Shown piece after piece: positions 1 through 8,125 of a stretch of 41,962 bases of DNA (its first letter is position 1; each line of letters begins with the position of its first letter). Below the pieces are notes generated by a model, which made no database searches, was not told the DNA's origin, and saw only the letters and a list, made by a program, of their open reading frames with translations. A program made the translations under genes and the position numbers. Origin of the DNA: Flavobacteriales bacterium (GTDB taxonomy: Bacteria > Bacteroidota > Bacteroidia > Flavobacteriales > Flavobacteriaceae); NCBI GenBank assembly GCA_024229195.1, contig JAAESS010000064.1, forward strand, positions 1-41,962, written 5' to 3'.

Positions 1-149
1 AAACTGGATAACTATTTTCCAGAATTATGAAATCTGAATAATTTCTATTAAAATTTTAGTCTGAATGATAAATTGCATCAACAAATTCATTTCTTAATAA
101 AATTTTAACATTTTGAATTGATTTTGGCATAAGATTTGCAGTTTAGAAA

Positions 150-240
150 AAAAGCAAAATTCCCCACTAATTTTGTTTTTATTATGATTAATTTTGAGTT
201 AGTAAGCTAAAAGCACCTTTATACTAAAGGTGCTTTTTTC
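150..240 (+). ncRNA. candidate structured small RNA, copy 1 of a tandem pair
   Basis: Seen: a 5' hairpin pairs 154-161 with 169-176 around the loop CCCCACT. A core follows at 184-210. A perfect 12-bp stem then pairs 210-221 with 225-236 and ends in a T-run, as in an intrinsic terminator. Copy 2 lies about 250 bases downstream with the same order of parts. The terminator stems differ at three base pairs, all still paired (C-G/T-A, T-A/C-G, A-T/G-C), while the core between the hairpins is nearly unchanged. That pattern fits a transcribed RNA better than a protein remnant. The plus strand is favoured because the longer T-run follows the stem on that strand. No convincing promoter is assignable: the TTTG at 112-115 and AAGATTTG at 131-138 are only 15 bases apart. 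Function is unknown, and I do not recognise the family. Confidence 0.6.
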
Positions 241-399
241 GTTTTAAGACTTCTTAAAGGTATTTAATTTTTTTTGCATATTATCTATGAATGTTTAAAA
301 ATAATAGTGATTTATAGTCAAAAATGCAATAATTGCACATTTTATGAATTTAATTCATCATTTATTTGTGAATATATTAATAATTTATTAGTTTCGAAA

Positions 400-490
400 C
401 GACAAAATGCCTCACAATATTTTGTCTTCATTAATGATTCATTTTGAGTTAGTAAGCTAAAGCACTTCTGTATCCAGAAGTGCTTTCTTC
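400..490 (+). ncRNA. candidate structured small RNA, copy 2 of a tandem pair
   Basis: Seen: hairpin GACAAAAT (401-408) pairs with ATTTTGTC (419-426) around a loop containing CCTCAC, which matches CCCCAC in copy 1. A core at 434-460 differs from copy 1 at a single base. A 12-bp stem pairs 459-470 with 475-486 around the loop TATC and runs into TTTCTTC. A weak promoter candidate (TTTG at 365-368, 19 bases, TTAGTTTC at 388-395) would start transcription close to the first hairpin. The 3' stem lies just before the convergent end of punA (stop at 501), so it may also act as a terminator for that gene. Function is unknown. Confidence 0.6.
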
Positions 491-500
491 TTTTAAAGAT

Positions 501-1313
501 TTATAATTTCTTAATAAACTCCTGAACAAGTTTACTAATCATATCTTCCGAAGATTTCGCTGCGATCTGAACAGCTTCGTGAGAAACTTCTTCAATTTTA
601 CCCTCTATACCCAGGTCAGTTATTACAGATAATCCAAAACATTCCATACCCATATGCTTGGCTACAATCACTTCTGGCACAGTACTCATTCCTACCGCGT
701 CTGCTCCCATTAGTTTTACCATATGGTATTCTGCTGGAGTTTCAAACGTAGGTCCTTGCAAAGCGAGATAAATCCCCTCTTTTACATCTATTTTATTTTC
801 TACAGCAATGGATCTCATCAATCTGATCATTTTCAAACTGTAGGGCTCGTGCATATCAACAAAACGAGGTCCAAATCTTTCTTCATTTTCACCTCTTAAT
901 GGATGCTCAGGCATCATATTGATATGGTCCTTTATGATCATAACGTCGCCAACTTTGAATTCAGGGTTGACGCCTCCACAAGCATTTGACACCATTAATT
1001 TCTCTATACCTATTAACTTCATTACACGAATTGGAAAGGTCACTTCAGACATTTCCCAACCCTCATAGTAGTGAAATCTTCCTTGCATGGCCACAACCTT
1101 TTTTCCTGACAATTCTCCATAAATTAAAGTCCCTGAGTGTCCTGAAACGGTGCTCACTGGAAAATTTGGAATATCATGATACGGAATTTTCTTTTCAACA
1201 TTGATCATTTTTACAATACCTCCGAGACCAGTTCCCAAAACGATACCAATTTCTGGTTTATCGATACCTATATCCCTTAAAAATCTGGCAGTTTCTTTAA
1301 TTTTTTCGTACAT
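501..1313 (-). CDS. punA: purine-nucleoside phosphorylase
   Basis: Cleaves inosine or guanosine with phosphate to free base and ribose-1-phosphate in cytosolic purine salvage. Family signatures of the trimeric class are present (numbered from the longer start at 1331): GTGLGG at 33-38, the phosphate-binding SGHSG at 63-67, then QGRFHYYEG, ACGGVNP, the purine-site GPTFETPAE and GMSTVPE. The length is normal for the family. I prefer the ATG at 1313 (protein begins MYEKIKE), which matches how the family usually starts. The ATG at 1331 adds six residues and deepens the overlap with lpxK. With the chosen start the gene overlaps the end of lpxK by 17 bases, so it is the last gene of the minus-strand run and probably translationally coupled. 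The paired stem at 459-486 lies just beyond its stop. Confidence 0.93.
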   Translation of the reverse strand: MYEKIKETARFLRDIGIDKPEIGIVLGTGLGGIVKMINVEKKIPYHDIPNFPVSTVSGHSGTLIYGELSGKKVVAMQGRFHYYEGWEMSEVTFPIRVMKLIGIEKLMVSNACGGVNPEFKVGDVMIIKDHINMMPEHPLRGENEERFGPRFVDMHEPYSLKMIRLMRSIAVENKIDVKEGIYLALQGPTFETPAEYHMVKLMGADAVGMSTVPEVIVAKHMGMECFGLSVITDLGIEGKIEEVSHEAVQIAAKSSEDMISKLVQEFIKKL

Positions 1314-2343
1314 AATTATGAATGATTTCATTAAACTTTTGATTACCTCCCAATATGCTCATTTTGATAGGTAAATAATAGACGGGTAATTCTACTTTTA
1401 GAAAACTTCGAACATAATCCTTTTCTGTGGTAAGAATTAGTTTTCTTTCGCCATTCATCTTATTAAATTTCAAAGCGATTTTTTTTTGCTGGTCTGCATT
1501 GATAAACTGATGATCAGCAAATTCTATATGCTCAATATCCAATCTATTATTCTGAAGAAATTCTACTAAGGGTTTTGAATTTGCGATTCCGGTAACCAAC
1601 AATATTTTATACGTGCTCAATTCATCCAAAGCAATTTTACCGTCTCCTGAATAAATACAGTTGTCATATTCAATCGAACTGAAAAATACTTTCTGATGCG
1701 TTTTGGGATCAATCCTTTTCAGGATATCCATACGTATGGTCTCACTCAAATTTGAAGGACATTTACTCACAAGGATCAAATCTGCTCTATCTGCTCCGTT
1801 TATCGGTTCTCTGAGATTTCCTGTTGGTAACATAAAATCGTCTATATACAAATCATCATAGGCTGTTAACAGAATATACTTTCCTGCTTTTACATAACGA
1901 TGCTGAAAAGCATCATCAAGCAATACCAAATCAAGATCAGGTTTTATTTGCTGTAGTGTTTCAATTCCTCTTACCCTCTTTTCATCAACTGCAACATCCA
2001 AATTCTTAAACTTACGATAGAATTGAAAAGGTTCATCTCCAAGGTCTACTGCTGTAGAATCGCTTGTTGCCATTAAGAATCCTTTAGTTTTTCTTCCGTA
2101 ACCACGACTTAATACAGCTGTATGACAGGATTCATTAAAAAGTCGTATCAAATATTCTATCATAGGCGATTTTCCGGTTCCTCCAACATTAAGATTACCA
2201 ACTGCTATGATTGGGATATCAAAGGATCGCGAATTTAATAAGCCTATATCAAATGCCATATTACGAATACTTGTGATGAGTCCGTACAAAAAGGAAATAG
2301 GATATAATATTTTTCGAATGAAATTCACTTCGACAAAGTACAA
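1297..2343 (-). CDS. lpxK: tetraacyldisaccharide 4'-kinase
   Basis: Phosphorylates the 4' position of the lipid A disaccharide at the inner membrane, the sixth step of the Raetz pathway. The ATP site GNLNVGGTGKS (49-59) follows an N-terminal amphipathic/hydrophobic stretch (about 10-25) expected for membrane association. The family motifs LSRGYGRKTKG and LLDDAFQHRYV are both present. The length of 348 residues is typical. It lies 17 bases after ribB and overlaps punA, so it is cotranscribed with both. Together with the LptF/G-type permease and lolA-like genes upstream it gives the operon an outer-membrane assembly theme. Confidence 0.95.
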   Translation of the reverse strand: MYFVEVNFIRKILYPISFLYGLITSIRNMAFDIGLLNSRSFDIPIIAVGNLNVGGTGKSPMIEYLIRLFNESCHTAVLSRGYGRKTKGFLMATSDSTAVDLGDEPFQFYRKFKNLDVAVDEKRVRGIETLQQIKPDLDLVLLDDAFQHRYVKAGKYILLTAYDDLYIDDFMLPTGNLREPINGADRADLILVSKCPSNLSETIRMDILKRIDPKTHQKVFFSSIEYDNCIYSGDGKIALDELSTYKILLVTGIANSKPLVEFLQNNRLDIEHIEFADHQFINADQQKKIALKFNKMNGERKLILTTEKDYVRSFLKVELPVYYLPIKMSILGGNQKFNEIIHNYVRKN

Positions 2344-2360
2344 AAATCCTTACGGATTAA

Positions 2361-3506
2361 CTAAAAAGAAACGTAATCGACAACCTCCAGACCATAACCG
2401 ATCATTCCAACTCGTTTACCTGAGTATTTACTGTTAGATATCAATTTGATCTTATTTATATTAAGATCATGAAGTATCTGAGCCCCGATTCCAAAGTCTT
2501 TATCATCCATTTTTAATAAGGGTTCAGGACTTTTCTTTCCACTCTCAATATTTTTTAGATATTTTAACCTGTTGATTAGATCAAATGAAGGATATTCCTG
2601 ATTGATAAAAACAATCGCACCTTTACCTTCTTCATTGATAATATCAAACATTTTAGCCAATTTATCATCAGGGTTGTTCATTAGCGTTCCAACAATATCA
2701 TTATTGATCAAAGTTGAATTTACCCTTACCAACACTTCTTCACCAATGTCCCAACTTCCTTTGGTGAGTGCAAGATGAATCTGTCCGTTTGTCGTTTGCT
2801 TATAGGCCCTTAAACAATATTTTCCAAACCTTGTTTCAACACCAAAATCTTCAATTTTATCAATTAAGGAATCATGATTCATTCTGTAGGCAACAAGGTC
2901 TTCAATTGATATGATCTTTAAGTCATATTTTTTAGCAACGATCATCAATTGAGGTAAGCGTGCCATAGTTCCGTCCTCATTTAATATCTCTACTAAGAGT
3001 CCTGCAGGCTGTAATCCAGCTAGCCTCGCCAGATCAATAGCTGCCTCAGTATGTCCTGTTCTTCTTAACACTCCACCTTCTTTGGCTCTTAGTGGGAAAA
3101 TATGTCCTGGCCTCCCAAGATCTTCTGCCTTAGTTTCGTTTAAGGTCAGTGCTTTTACTGTTTTTGATCTGTCATGAGTTGATATCCCAGTGGTACAACC
3201 ATGACCTATCAAATCGACAGATACTGTAAATTGGGTGTTATGAAGAACAGTATTTTTACCAACCATTAACTCAAGATCAAGCTCCTCACATCTGTTTTCG
3301 GTCAATGGCGCACAGATTAATCCGCGACCATTAGTCGCCATAAAATTAATCATTTCGGGTGTTACCATTTCAGCGGCCGCAACAAAATCACCTTCATTCT
3401 CTCTGCTTTCATCATCTACAACAATGATCATTTTTCCGGCTTTGATGTCTTCAATAGCCTCTTCAATTGAATTGAGTTTGATCACAGGTTTAGTTTTATT
3501 CTCCAT
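2361..3506 (-). CDS. ribB: 3,4-dihydroxy-2-butanone-4-phosphate synthase with a degenerate GTP cyclohydrolase II-like domain
   Basis: The N-terminal half (about 1-205) is an intact RibB, which turns ribulose-5-phosphate into the four-carbon riboflavin precursor. It has the acidic loop DDESRENEGD at 31-40, GHGCTTGISTHDRS at 101-114 and RPGHIFPLRAKEGG at 132-145. The C-terminal half (about 206-381) follows the RibA fold and keeps the late GIGAQIL and GYGLEVV motifs. Where active enzymes carry three zinc cysteines (RVHSECLTGD and the nearby CDCG) this protein has RVNSTLINND (261-270) with no cysteines. The RQEGRGIGL segment is replaced by NQEYPSFDL. From family knowledge, the GTP cyclohydrolase II activity should be absent and a separate RibA is expected elsewhere. 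The gene lies 10 bases after the permease gene. Confidence 0.92.
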   Translation of the reverse strand: MENKTKPVIKLNSIEEAIEDIKAGKMIIVVDDESRENEGDFVAAAEMVTPEMINFMATNGRGLICAPLTENRCEELDLELMVGKNTVLHNTQFTVSVDLIGHGCTTGISTHDRSKTVKALTLNETKAEDLGRPGHIFPLRAKEGGVLRRTGHTEAAIDLARLAGLQPAGLLVEILNEDGTMARLPQLMIVAKKYDLKIISIEDLVAYRMNHDSLIDKIEDFGVETRFGKYCLRAYKQTTNGQIHLALTKGSWDIGEEVLVRVNSTLINNDIVGTLMNNPDDKLAKMFDIINEEGKGAIVFINQEYPSFDLINRLKYLKNIESGKKSPEPLLKMDDKDFGIGAQILHDLNINKIKLISNSKYSGKRVGMIGYGLEVVDYVSF

Positions 3507-3516
3507 AAATCCCGAA

Positions 3517-4953
3517 TTATTTTTTATCTAATTTAAATATTTTATTAAAGAAATTAACCAAAGGTTGCAAAAACGCATCCAAATTGAAAATACCTTTATC
3601 ATTTGTCGCTCGAATCATCAATAAAATCCCAAAAGGAAGCAAAATAAAAGTTGCCAGCCATCCGCCAACAAATGGAGAAACCCTGCTTTGTTCAGCCATA
3701 TTCTTTCCAAATGTTGAAATAAAGAAATAGATCACAAATATGGAAACAGCAATGATCATCGGAAGACCGAAACCACCTTTCCTAATAATTGACCCAAGTG
3801 GTGTTCCCACAAAAAACAAAACCAGACAGGCAATCGAAAAAGCAATTCTTTTGTGAAACTCCACATTATAGCCATTAATGATTTTGCGTTTATCTTTTAA
3901 AGTTTCTTTAAAACTTTTCAGGTTTTGCAAGTTTCCCTGAGCAGCGATATAAGCGTTTTTTGCCACTAGCTTTTTGTCTTTATCTGTGAAATTGTCAATC
4001 ACCTCAGCTTCAAGAATTTCTCCGTCAACTGTATCTTTCATGAGCATATTTGCCTTTAATGTCTTATAAACACGATCTGCTCTATTATTTATAAAGTCAT
4101 GATAGGGGGTTTGAAGGGAGTCAATAAAAAAATCTAATTGTTTCAGACTGAGCATTTCCTTACCTGTCTTATACTTCACATCATCAGGATCAAAATCTCC
4201 GATACTTGAAACATCTATATTTACCTCATACTTGTCAAAATGTGCTTTTGTAAAAGGTGCTTTGGCTCTGGACTCAACGGTAGTCTTATTAGCAATCATA
4301 TCCTCAGCATAATATCCATCTTCCAATATAAGGGTAAGGTATCGACTTCCCTCTTCAGACACAATTTCTCCTTTTTTAGCAGTAATCACTTTATTATTGA
4401 CAGTATTTGATCTTAGATCATAAATCAATACATTTTTTAACAAGTTTTCATCTTCTCCATATTTTTCCTCAAACTTTATACTGTAATTTGGAATTTCTGT
4501 ATTAAAAGTACCAGGTACCAGAGCCAAACCAGGCTCTTTCATTTTCATATTATAAATCAGGTTTTTCGATTTTAACGAAGCATAGGGAAATACATAATTC
4601 AAAAACAGAAAATTGGAAAAGCTGAGCACCAACATCAATATAACCAATGGCCTGATAAATTTCTGAAGTGATATTCCTGCAGATTTAATAGCGGCAAACT
4701 CATAATTCTCTGCCATATTTCCGAGTGCCATGATAGAAGATAAAAGAATGGCAATGGGCAATGCTGTTGGTACCATCATAAGCGCCATATAACCCAGAAA
4801 TTTAAGGATGATCAGCACACTGATACCCTTTCCGGCAATTTTATCAAACTGTAACCATAAGGCCTGCATGATCAGCACAAACAGGATGATAAAAAACGTT
4901 GCTAAAAATGGCCCAAGAAAACTCTTAAGGATGTATCTGTTCAGGATTTTCAT
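3517..4953 (-). CDS. LptF/LptG family permease (YjgP/YjgQ)
   Basis: Inner-membrane permease of the lipopolysaccharide export type, which works with LptB and LptC to extract LPS. Three hydrophobic segments sit in the first 125 residues, a long polar periplasmic domain follows (roughly 130-360), and three more segments close the protein (FSIACLVLFFVGTPLG onward). This is the six-helix plan of the family, with a longer periplasmic loop than proteobacterial LptF/G. The opening MKILNRYILKSFLGPF is characteristic. The sequence alone does not say whether it is the LptF or the LptG partner. It follows the lolA-like gene by 29 bases and precedes ribB by 10. No partner LptB or second permease is in the window. 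Confidence 0.9.
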   Translation of the reverse strand: MKILNRYILKSFLGPFLATFFIILFVLIMQALWLQFDKIAGKGISVLIILKFLGYMALMMVPTALPIAILLSSIMALGNMAENYEFAAIKSAGISLQKFIRPLVILMLVLSFSNFLFLNYVFPYASLKSKNLIYNMKMKEPGLALVPGTFNTEIPNYSIKFEEKYGEDENLLKNVLIYDLRSNTVNNKVITAKKGEIVSEEGSRYLTLILEDGYYAEDMIANKTTVESRAKAPFTKAHFDKYEVNIDVSSIGDFDPDDVKYKTGKEMLSLKQLDFFIDSLQTPYHDFINNRADRVYKTLKANMLMKDTVDGEILEAEVIDNFTDKDKKLVAKNAYIAAQGNLQNLKSFKETLKDKRKIINGYNVEFHKRIAFSIACLVLFFVGTPLGSIIRKGGFGLPMIIAVSIFVIYFFISTFGKNMAEQSRVSPFVGGWLATFILLPFGILLMIRATNDKGIFNLDAFLQPLVNFFNKIFKLDKK

Positions 4954-4982
4954 ACAGCACTACGCATCATATAACGATCGAT

Positions 4983-5651
4983 TTAATTATTGATCATATA
5001 ATTTAATTCTTCATATTTTTTTTGATCAAAAGAAAAAACGGAGGCATTGATCTGTTGATTGGTCTTGATATTTTTAGCCGTCAAAATAGTCCGTGTTTGG
5101 TTGACTCCAATCTCAATCACCTGATAAATGTGATTTGTTTTTGTATCGATTCCTACCAAAATATTGGTGATTTCAGAATTGGTATCAATGGGAGTTAACT
5201 TTACAAATTGTATATTTTTACCATTGATTTTCTTTAACTCACCCAAGACATAAGTGTATCCAGACTCATAAAAAGAATAAAATTTTGAAGGAGTAAAAGT
5301 ATTTTCCTCATCTAAATCTGAGTCTGAAATGTTGACTTCTTCGTTTTCCGGAATAATAGTATAGGTATTTGTTCCATCGAATATTTGAGTAGAACCAAAT
5401 AAATTTACAACATATTTTTCTCCTTCAAGAATTACATCACCAGACATTTCTTGCTTTACATCTTCCGCTTTATTATCAAGCACATAATCAAAATCCATCG
5501 ATAAATTACTATAAGCTTTCATGGTGCTTGAAGCCTTATCTAAAATTGATTTTGCCATCGCATCTCCTTGTGCCAGGGCCAGATTAGAGCAAAGCACAGT
5601 CAATATAAGTGCTATACAAATCCCAAATTTTAATCTAATTTTTTTCATCAT
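4983..5651 (-). CDS. outer-membrane lipoprotein carrier LolA family protein
   Basis: A secreted or periplasmic protein with a clear signal peptide: a basic start MMKKIRLK, a hydrophobic core and a cut near ALAQG at about 25-28. The mature part has the LolA/LolB half-barrel pattern, with SNLSMDFDYVLDN, GDVILEGEKYVVNLFG and TYTIIPENEEV strands. Proteins of this family ferry lipoproteins, or in related forms other lipids, across the periplasm. The length of 222 residues is usual. Its start overlaps the end of ftsK by 17 bases, a conserved-looking arrangement that implies coupling. Bacteroidota LolA homologues are distant from the E. coli protein, so the cargo is an inference. Confidence 0.85.
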   Translation of the reverse strand: MMKKIRLKFGICIALILTVLCSNLALAQGDAMAKSILDKASSTMKAYSNLSMDFDYVLDNKAEDVKQEMSGDVILEGEKYVVNLFGSTQIFDGTNTYTIIPENEEVNISDSDLDEENTFTPSKFYSFYESGYTYVLGELKKINGKNIQFVKLTPIDTNSEITNILVGIDTKTNHIYQVIEIGVNQTRTILTAKNIKTNQQINASVFSFDQKKYEELNYMINN

Positions 5652-8058
5652 CTAATAATTGTTGGAGCGAAACCATGTCCGTAACAAGAACTTGTCTTGC
5701 CTTACTTCCTTCAAAAGGACCTACAATACCAGCTGCTTCAAGCTGATCGATGATCCTTCCCGCTCTGTTATATCCTAATTTTAACTTTCTTTGCAATAGA
5801 GAAGCAGATCCTTGTTGCGCAATCACCACTAATTTCGCTGCTTCTTCAAATAATTTATCTCTATCGTCAATATCTATGTCAAGACCTGTGCCATTTTCTT
5901 CACCAACATATTCCGGAAGATTATAAGCCGTGGCATAAGCCCGTTGAGAACCGATAAAATCTGTTAAATATTCTACTTCAGGCGTATCAATAAAAGCACA
6001 TTGTAGTCTTGTCAATTCATTTCCTGTTGAAATAAGCATATCTCCTTTTCCGATAAGCTGATCTGCACCCTGAAAGTCAAGTATGGTTCTCGAATCAATT
6101 TTAGAGGTAACTCGAAAAGCTACCCTTACCGGAAAGTTTGCTTTAATAATACCTGTAATAACATTCACAGATGGGCGTTGAGTAGCTACGATCAAGTGTA
6201 TACCAATCGCTCTTGCCAGTTGAGCCAATCGTGCAATTGGAGCTTCGATCTCCTTACCGGCTGTCATAATAAGGTCTGCAAATTCATCAATGACCAATAC
6301 GATATACGGTAAAAATTTATGCCCATTTTCCGGATTTAGTTTACGTGCTATAAACTTGGCATTGTATTCCTTGATATTTCGTACATAAGCATTTTTGAGA
6401 AGATCATATCGGTTATCCATCTCAATACAAAGTGAATTCAAAGTATTGATCACCATCTTGGTATCTGTGATGATGGCTTCCTCAGTATCCGGTAACTTGG
6501 CTAAATAATGCCTTTCTATTTTATTGAATAAGGTGAGTTCAACCTTTTTAGGATCTACAAGAACAAACTTCACCTCAGCAGGGTGCTTTTTGTATAACAA
6601 AGAGGCCAACACTGCATTTAATCCTACAGATTTTCCCTGACCGGTTGCCCCTGCCATCAATAAATGCGGCATTTTCGCCAGATCGATCACAAAAGTTTCA
6701 TTTGAAATCGTCTTTCCTAGTGCAATGGGCAAATCCATTTTTGTATTCTGAAACTTTTCAGATGACAGCACTGATTTCATGGAAACAATGGAAGGGTTCT
6801 TGTTTGGAACCTCAATCCCAATTGTACCTTTTCCCGGTATTGGAGCTATGATCCTTATACCCAGGGCTGATAATGACAAAGCAATATCGTCTTCAAGATT
6901 TTTAATTTTTGAGATCCTTACTCCTGCATCAGGTACGATCTCATAAAGGGTTACTGTCGGTCCTATGGTTGCTTTTATACTGGCAATACTAATTTTATAA
7001 TTGTTGAGCGTCTCAACTATCCTATTCTTATTGTTTTCCAGTTCCTGTTTATTGATATTAATGTTTTGATTAGAATAATCTTTCAGCAAATTGAGTTCCG
7101 GAAATTTATAGCGAGCCAGCTCAAGTTTCGGATCGAATTCACCAAAATCTTTTACCAAACTGTTGGCCAGATTTTTTTCAGTATGCTCTTCATGAACAGG
7201 ATTCTCAACAACGATTTCAATATCTTCTTCAGCTGATCCAATTTCGGAAGATTTAATCGTATCGATTGGATCATTTTTGGTTTTGGTTACTTCTGGCTCG
7301 AGAATAACAGCCTCCTCTTGAGTCGGCTCATTAGTCACGGTTTCAAATGAATCCAATTCTAACTCAAGGTCATTCTCCAGACTATCATAAGTTGTTGCTT
7401 TCAAAAAACCATCCTCAGTTACATCGTCATCAATTGCCCCTTCTTTTTTAAGCTTTGGTTTAGGTTTCGGAATCCATGACTTGATCTTGGCGGGTGTGAT
7501 CTTGAAACTTGCAATCAGAAAAACAAATAATGAAATCAATAAAAACAATAGAACACCAATTCCTCCAATATAAATCTGAAGAAATTCATTGATCTCAAAA
7601 CCTACCTTACCTCCCATTAAAGGGTAGTCCGGTTTTAGATAAGCAAGACCAAGAGATAACCAAATCATAATTAATAGTCCATTGAACCATGATTTGAATA
7701 ACTGTTTTACAGGAATATTTAAAATGATGTAAAGGCCCGTAAAAAATAATAGGATGGGAAATATAAAGGTGGCAACACCAAATCCGTCAAAAACAAAGAA
7801 ATTGCTAAGATTCGCACCTAATTTTCCTAATAAATTATTTGCATTTAGTGATTTATCTGAAAAGCTATTCAGGATACTTTGATCTTCTTTCCAATGTTGT
7901 AGAAATGAATAAAAAGAGATGAGCAAAAAAATTGCCGATGAAAATACCAAAACCCCAAATACCAAGTGTGTTTGCTGACTTTTGAACAAGCCGACAATCC
8001 TTGACGGTTTTTTTTTCTTTTTCTTGTTTCTGGAAGTTGTTTTTTTCCCTTTAGACAT
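5635..8058 (-). CDS. ftsK: DNA translocase FtsK
   Basis: Septal DNA pump that clears chromosome ends during division. Four membrane helices lie in about the first 190 residues after a very basic leader. An acidic linker (about 200-310) follows, then the alpha/beta motor with Walker A GATGQGKS at about 468-475 and Walker B LVIDEFADL at about 585. A winged-helix gamma domain (about 735-800, including RKLKLGYNRAGRIIDQLEAAG) reads KOPS-type orientation sites. The linker is short compared with E. coli FtsK, as in most Bacteroidota. No other Met lies near the start, and a strong promoter match ends only 6 bases before the ATG (see the promoter at 8065-8094). It heads the sub-run through punA. Confidence 0.96.
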   Translation of the reverse strand: MSKGKKTTSRNKKKKKKPSRIVGLFKSQQTHLVFGVLVFSSAIFLLISFYSFLQHWKEDQSILNSFSDKSLNANNLLGKLGANLSNFFVFDGFGVATFIFPILLFFTGLYIILNIPVKQLFKSWFNGLLIMIWLSLGLAYLKPDYPLMGGKVGFEINEFLQIYIGGIGVLLFLLISLFVFLIASFKITPAKIKSWIPKPKPKLKKEGAIDDDVTEDGFLKATTYDSLENDLELELDSFETVTNEPTQEEAVILEPEVTKTKNDPIDTIKSSEIGSAEEDIEIVVENPVHEEHTEKNLANSLVKDFGEFDPKLELARYKFPELNLLKDYSNQNININKQELENNKNRIVETLNNYKISIASIKATIGPTVTLYEIVPDAGVRISKIKNLEDDIALSLSALGIRIIAPIPGKGTIGIEVPNKNPSIVSMKSVLSSEKFQNTKMDLPIALGKTISNETFVIDLAKMPHLLMAGATGQGKSVGLNAVLASLLYKKHPAEVKFVLVDPKKVELTLFNKIERHYLAKLPDTEEAIITDTKMVINTLNSLCIEMDNRYDLLKNAYVRNIKEYNAKFIARKLNPENGHKFLPYIVLVIDEFADLIMTAGKEIEAPIARLAQLARAIGIHLIVATQRPSVNVITGIIKANFPVRVAFRVTSKIDSRTILDFQGADQLIGKGDMLISTGNELTRLQCAFIDTPEVEYLTDFIGSQRAYATAYNLPEYVGEENGTGLDIDIDDRDKLFEEAAKLVVIAQQGSASLLQRKLKLGYNRAGRIIDQLEAAGIVGPFEGSKARQVLVTDMVSLQQLLDDEKN

Positions 8059-8064
8059 AGGTCA

Positions 8065-8094
8065 CAAAAGTACATAAATAATTTAGCTTACAAA
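8065..8094 (-). promoter_or_regulatory. ftsK promoter, almost leaderless
   Basis: On the minus strand TTTG (8094-8091), 18 bases, then TACTTTTG (8072-8065), a full match to the Bacteroidota TAnnTTTG box. The ftsK ATG begins at 8058, so the expected transcript start lies within a few bases of the codon. Confidence 0.6.
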
Positions 8095-8125
8095 CCTAAG
8101 TATTCAAAACCAAACTAAATGAAAT

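Noticed and set aside
3507-3516. A possible FMN riboswitch before ribB
   Set aside because: The gap to the upstream gene is only 10 bases, which leaves no room for an aptamer.
8082-8091. GTAAGCTAAA on the minus strand in the ftsK promoter spacer, identical to part of the small-RNA core
   Set aside because: It has the same sense as the RNA in the ftsK strand, so it is no antisense target; a ten-base match in AT-rich DNA can be chance.
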